Positions 63,336-64,000 of a DNA stretch of 64,000 nt are shown here, one piece after another. The notes under the pieces are model-generated. The model saw nothing but the letters and a program-made list of their open reading frames with translations. It ran no database searches and was not told where the DNA came from. The translations under genes and the position numbers were made by a program. The stretch is from assembly GCA_013146195.2 (NCBI GenBank), contig CM028383.1, forward strand, positions 14,965,642 to 15,029,641, in the 5' to 3' direction. The DNA is from Codonopsis lanceolata. Taxonomy: Eukaryota > Streptophyta > Magnoliopsida > Asterales > Campanulaceae. How positions within the stretch are numbered: the first letter of the stretch is position 1; each line of letters begins with the position of its first letter.

Positions 63336-64000
63336 TTATTTTTTATACCGCTCGAGAAATCGGGTAAATCGAGTTGTTTCATCCACCATTGCTACATCCA
63401 AGGCAAGCGCTTCCATTGCATCTTGAATTGGGGCATTCAAATCACGCTCGTCTTCAACTCTCATATTGTGCATTATTATACATGCAGACATTATATCATG
63501 TAAGTCACTTTTATTCCAAAAGCGAGCCGGTGCAGCCAAAATTACAAATTGTGAGTAGAGCTCCAAATGCACGTTCTACGACTTATCTACATGATTCTTA
63601 TTTCATAGCAAAATATTTCTTTTTAGGACCACGTGGATCGTGGATAGTTTGCACAAGAGTTGCCCATTTTAGGTATATACCATAAGCTAAATAGTACCCC
63701 CATATTATATTTGTTTTCCTTTAATAACATAGTTTGCTGGAGGCGCAATACCTTGGGCAAGATTGGAAAATAGGTTAGATTCATCCAAGACATTGTTGTC
63801 ATTATTAGACCCAGGCATACTGAAATATGCATGCCAAATCCAAATATCATAATTAGCCACAGCTTCAAGAATGATAGTTGGCTTTCCACTTCTTCCGGTA
63901 TATTGGCCAGCCCATGCGGTTGGACTGTTTTTCCAACGCCAATGCATACAATCTAAACTGCCCAACATGTCTGGAAAGACACGTTGCTTGCCAATGTGCA
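63336..64000 (-). pseudogene. PIF/Harbinger transposase, partial and frameshifted
   Basis: Read down the minus strand from the window edge: GSLDCMHWRWKNSPTAWAGQ (first catalytic Asp region), SGKPTIILEAVANYDIWIWH, FSMPGSNNDNNVLDES (second Asp region), then frame changes into YNMG...YPKW, VERAFGALL-like remnants and finally ARFWNKSDLHDIMSACIIMH NMRVEDERD. This is the DDE_Tnp_4/HARBI1-type nuclease that cuts and joins Harbinger and mobilises Tourist MITEs. At least two frameshifts lie around 63575-63705. The N-terminal part is beyond the window. It is probably inactive. Confidence 0.85.

Overview
This is a plant nuclear window, most likely from a eudicot. It is AT-rich and built almost entirely of transposable elements, duplicated segments and broken gene copies. 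The evidence is the set of plant element types: a SIRE/Maximus-type Ty1/copia element with an envelope-like third ORF, a Tat-type Ty3/gypsy element with an antisense ORF, many Stowaway, Tourist and hAT-type MITEs, a Pack-MULE, tRNA-derived SINEs, and spliced host-type genes with GT-AG introns. The species cannot be named from this sequence.

Layout. 1-2213: unclassified sequence, then a long foldback element with a 33-bp repeat core. 2214-6492: a decayed copia element with its 5' LTR, split by a 473-bp insertion with an 8-bp target-site duplication (TSD) and lacking its 3' end. 6942-21708: a very long solo LTR (about 4.76 kb, TSD CTACC) that was itself split by a complete 10-kb SIRE-type element (8949-18952, TSD ATAAT). 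21797-22414: a hAT-type MITE. 23265-26065: a truncated LTR and a minus-strand copia RT/RNase H fragment. 28255-28526: a Tourist MITE. 29.9-40.2 kb: at least four degraded, locally duplicated copies of a divergent papain-like cysteine protease gene on the minus strand, plus a class III peroxidase pseudogene. 40.6-44.8 kb: an orphan first exon resembling plant PXA/sorting-nexin proteins, and a two-exon host gene of unknown function. 45.2-48.1 kb: nested MITEs, a Pack-MULE and MULE-like ends. 49.2-50.4 kb: a 641-bp tandem duplication. 50842-50941: an assembly gap of 100 N. 50942-57235: the GC-rich 3' part of a Tat-type gypsy element with degenerate pol, a hairpin minisatellite, an intron-containing antisense ORF and a 3' LTR. 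57.5-64 kb: Stowaways (one nested in another), two SINEs, a long-TIR element, a paralog of the 38-39 kb segment and a frameshifted PIF/Harbinger transposase at the right edge.

Few genes look functional. The best host-gene candidate is the minus-strand gene at 42461-44773, whose exon lengths and splice sites are consistent. Within the SIRE element only the envelope-like ORF and the C-terminal RT/RNase H part are long and open. Several insertions can be dated relative to each other: solo LTR before SIRE, copia before the 473-bp element, outer before inner Stowaway, and segment duplication before the Stowaway in one copy and the SINE in the other.

I found no convincing new molecular system. The least ordinary items are the protease cluster with altered active sites, the recurring TGTTGCAACA palindrome across the SIRE element, the hairpin minisatellite of the Tat element, and the foldback element with its 33-bp core.
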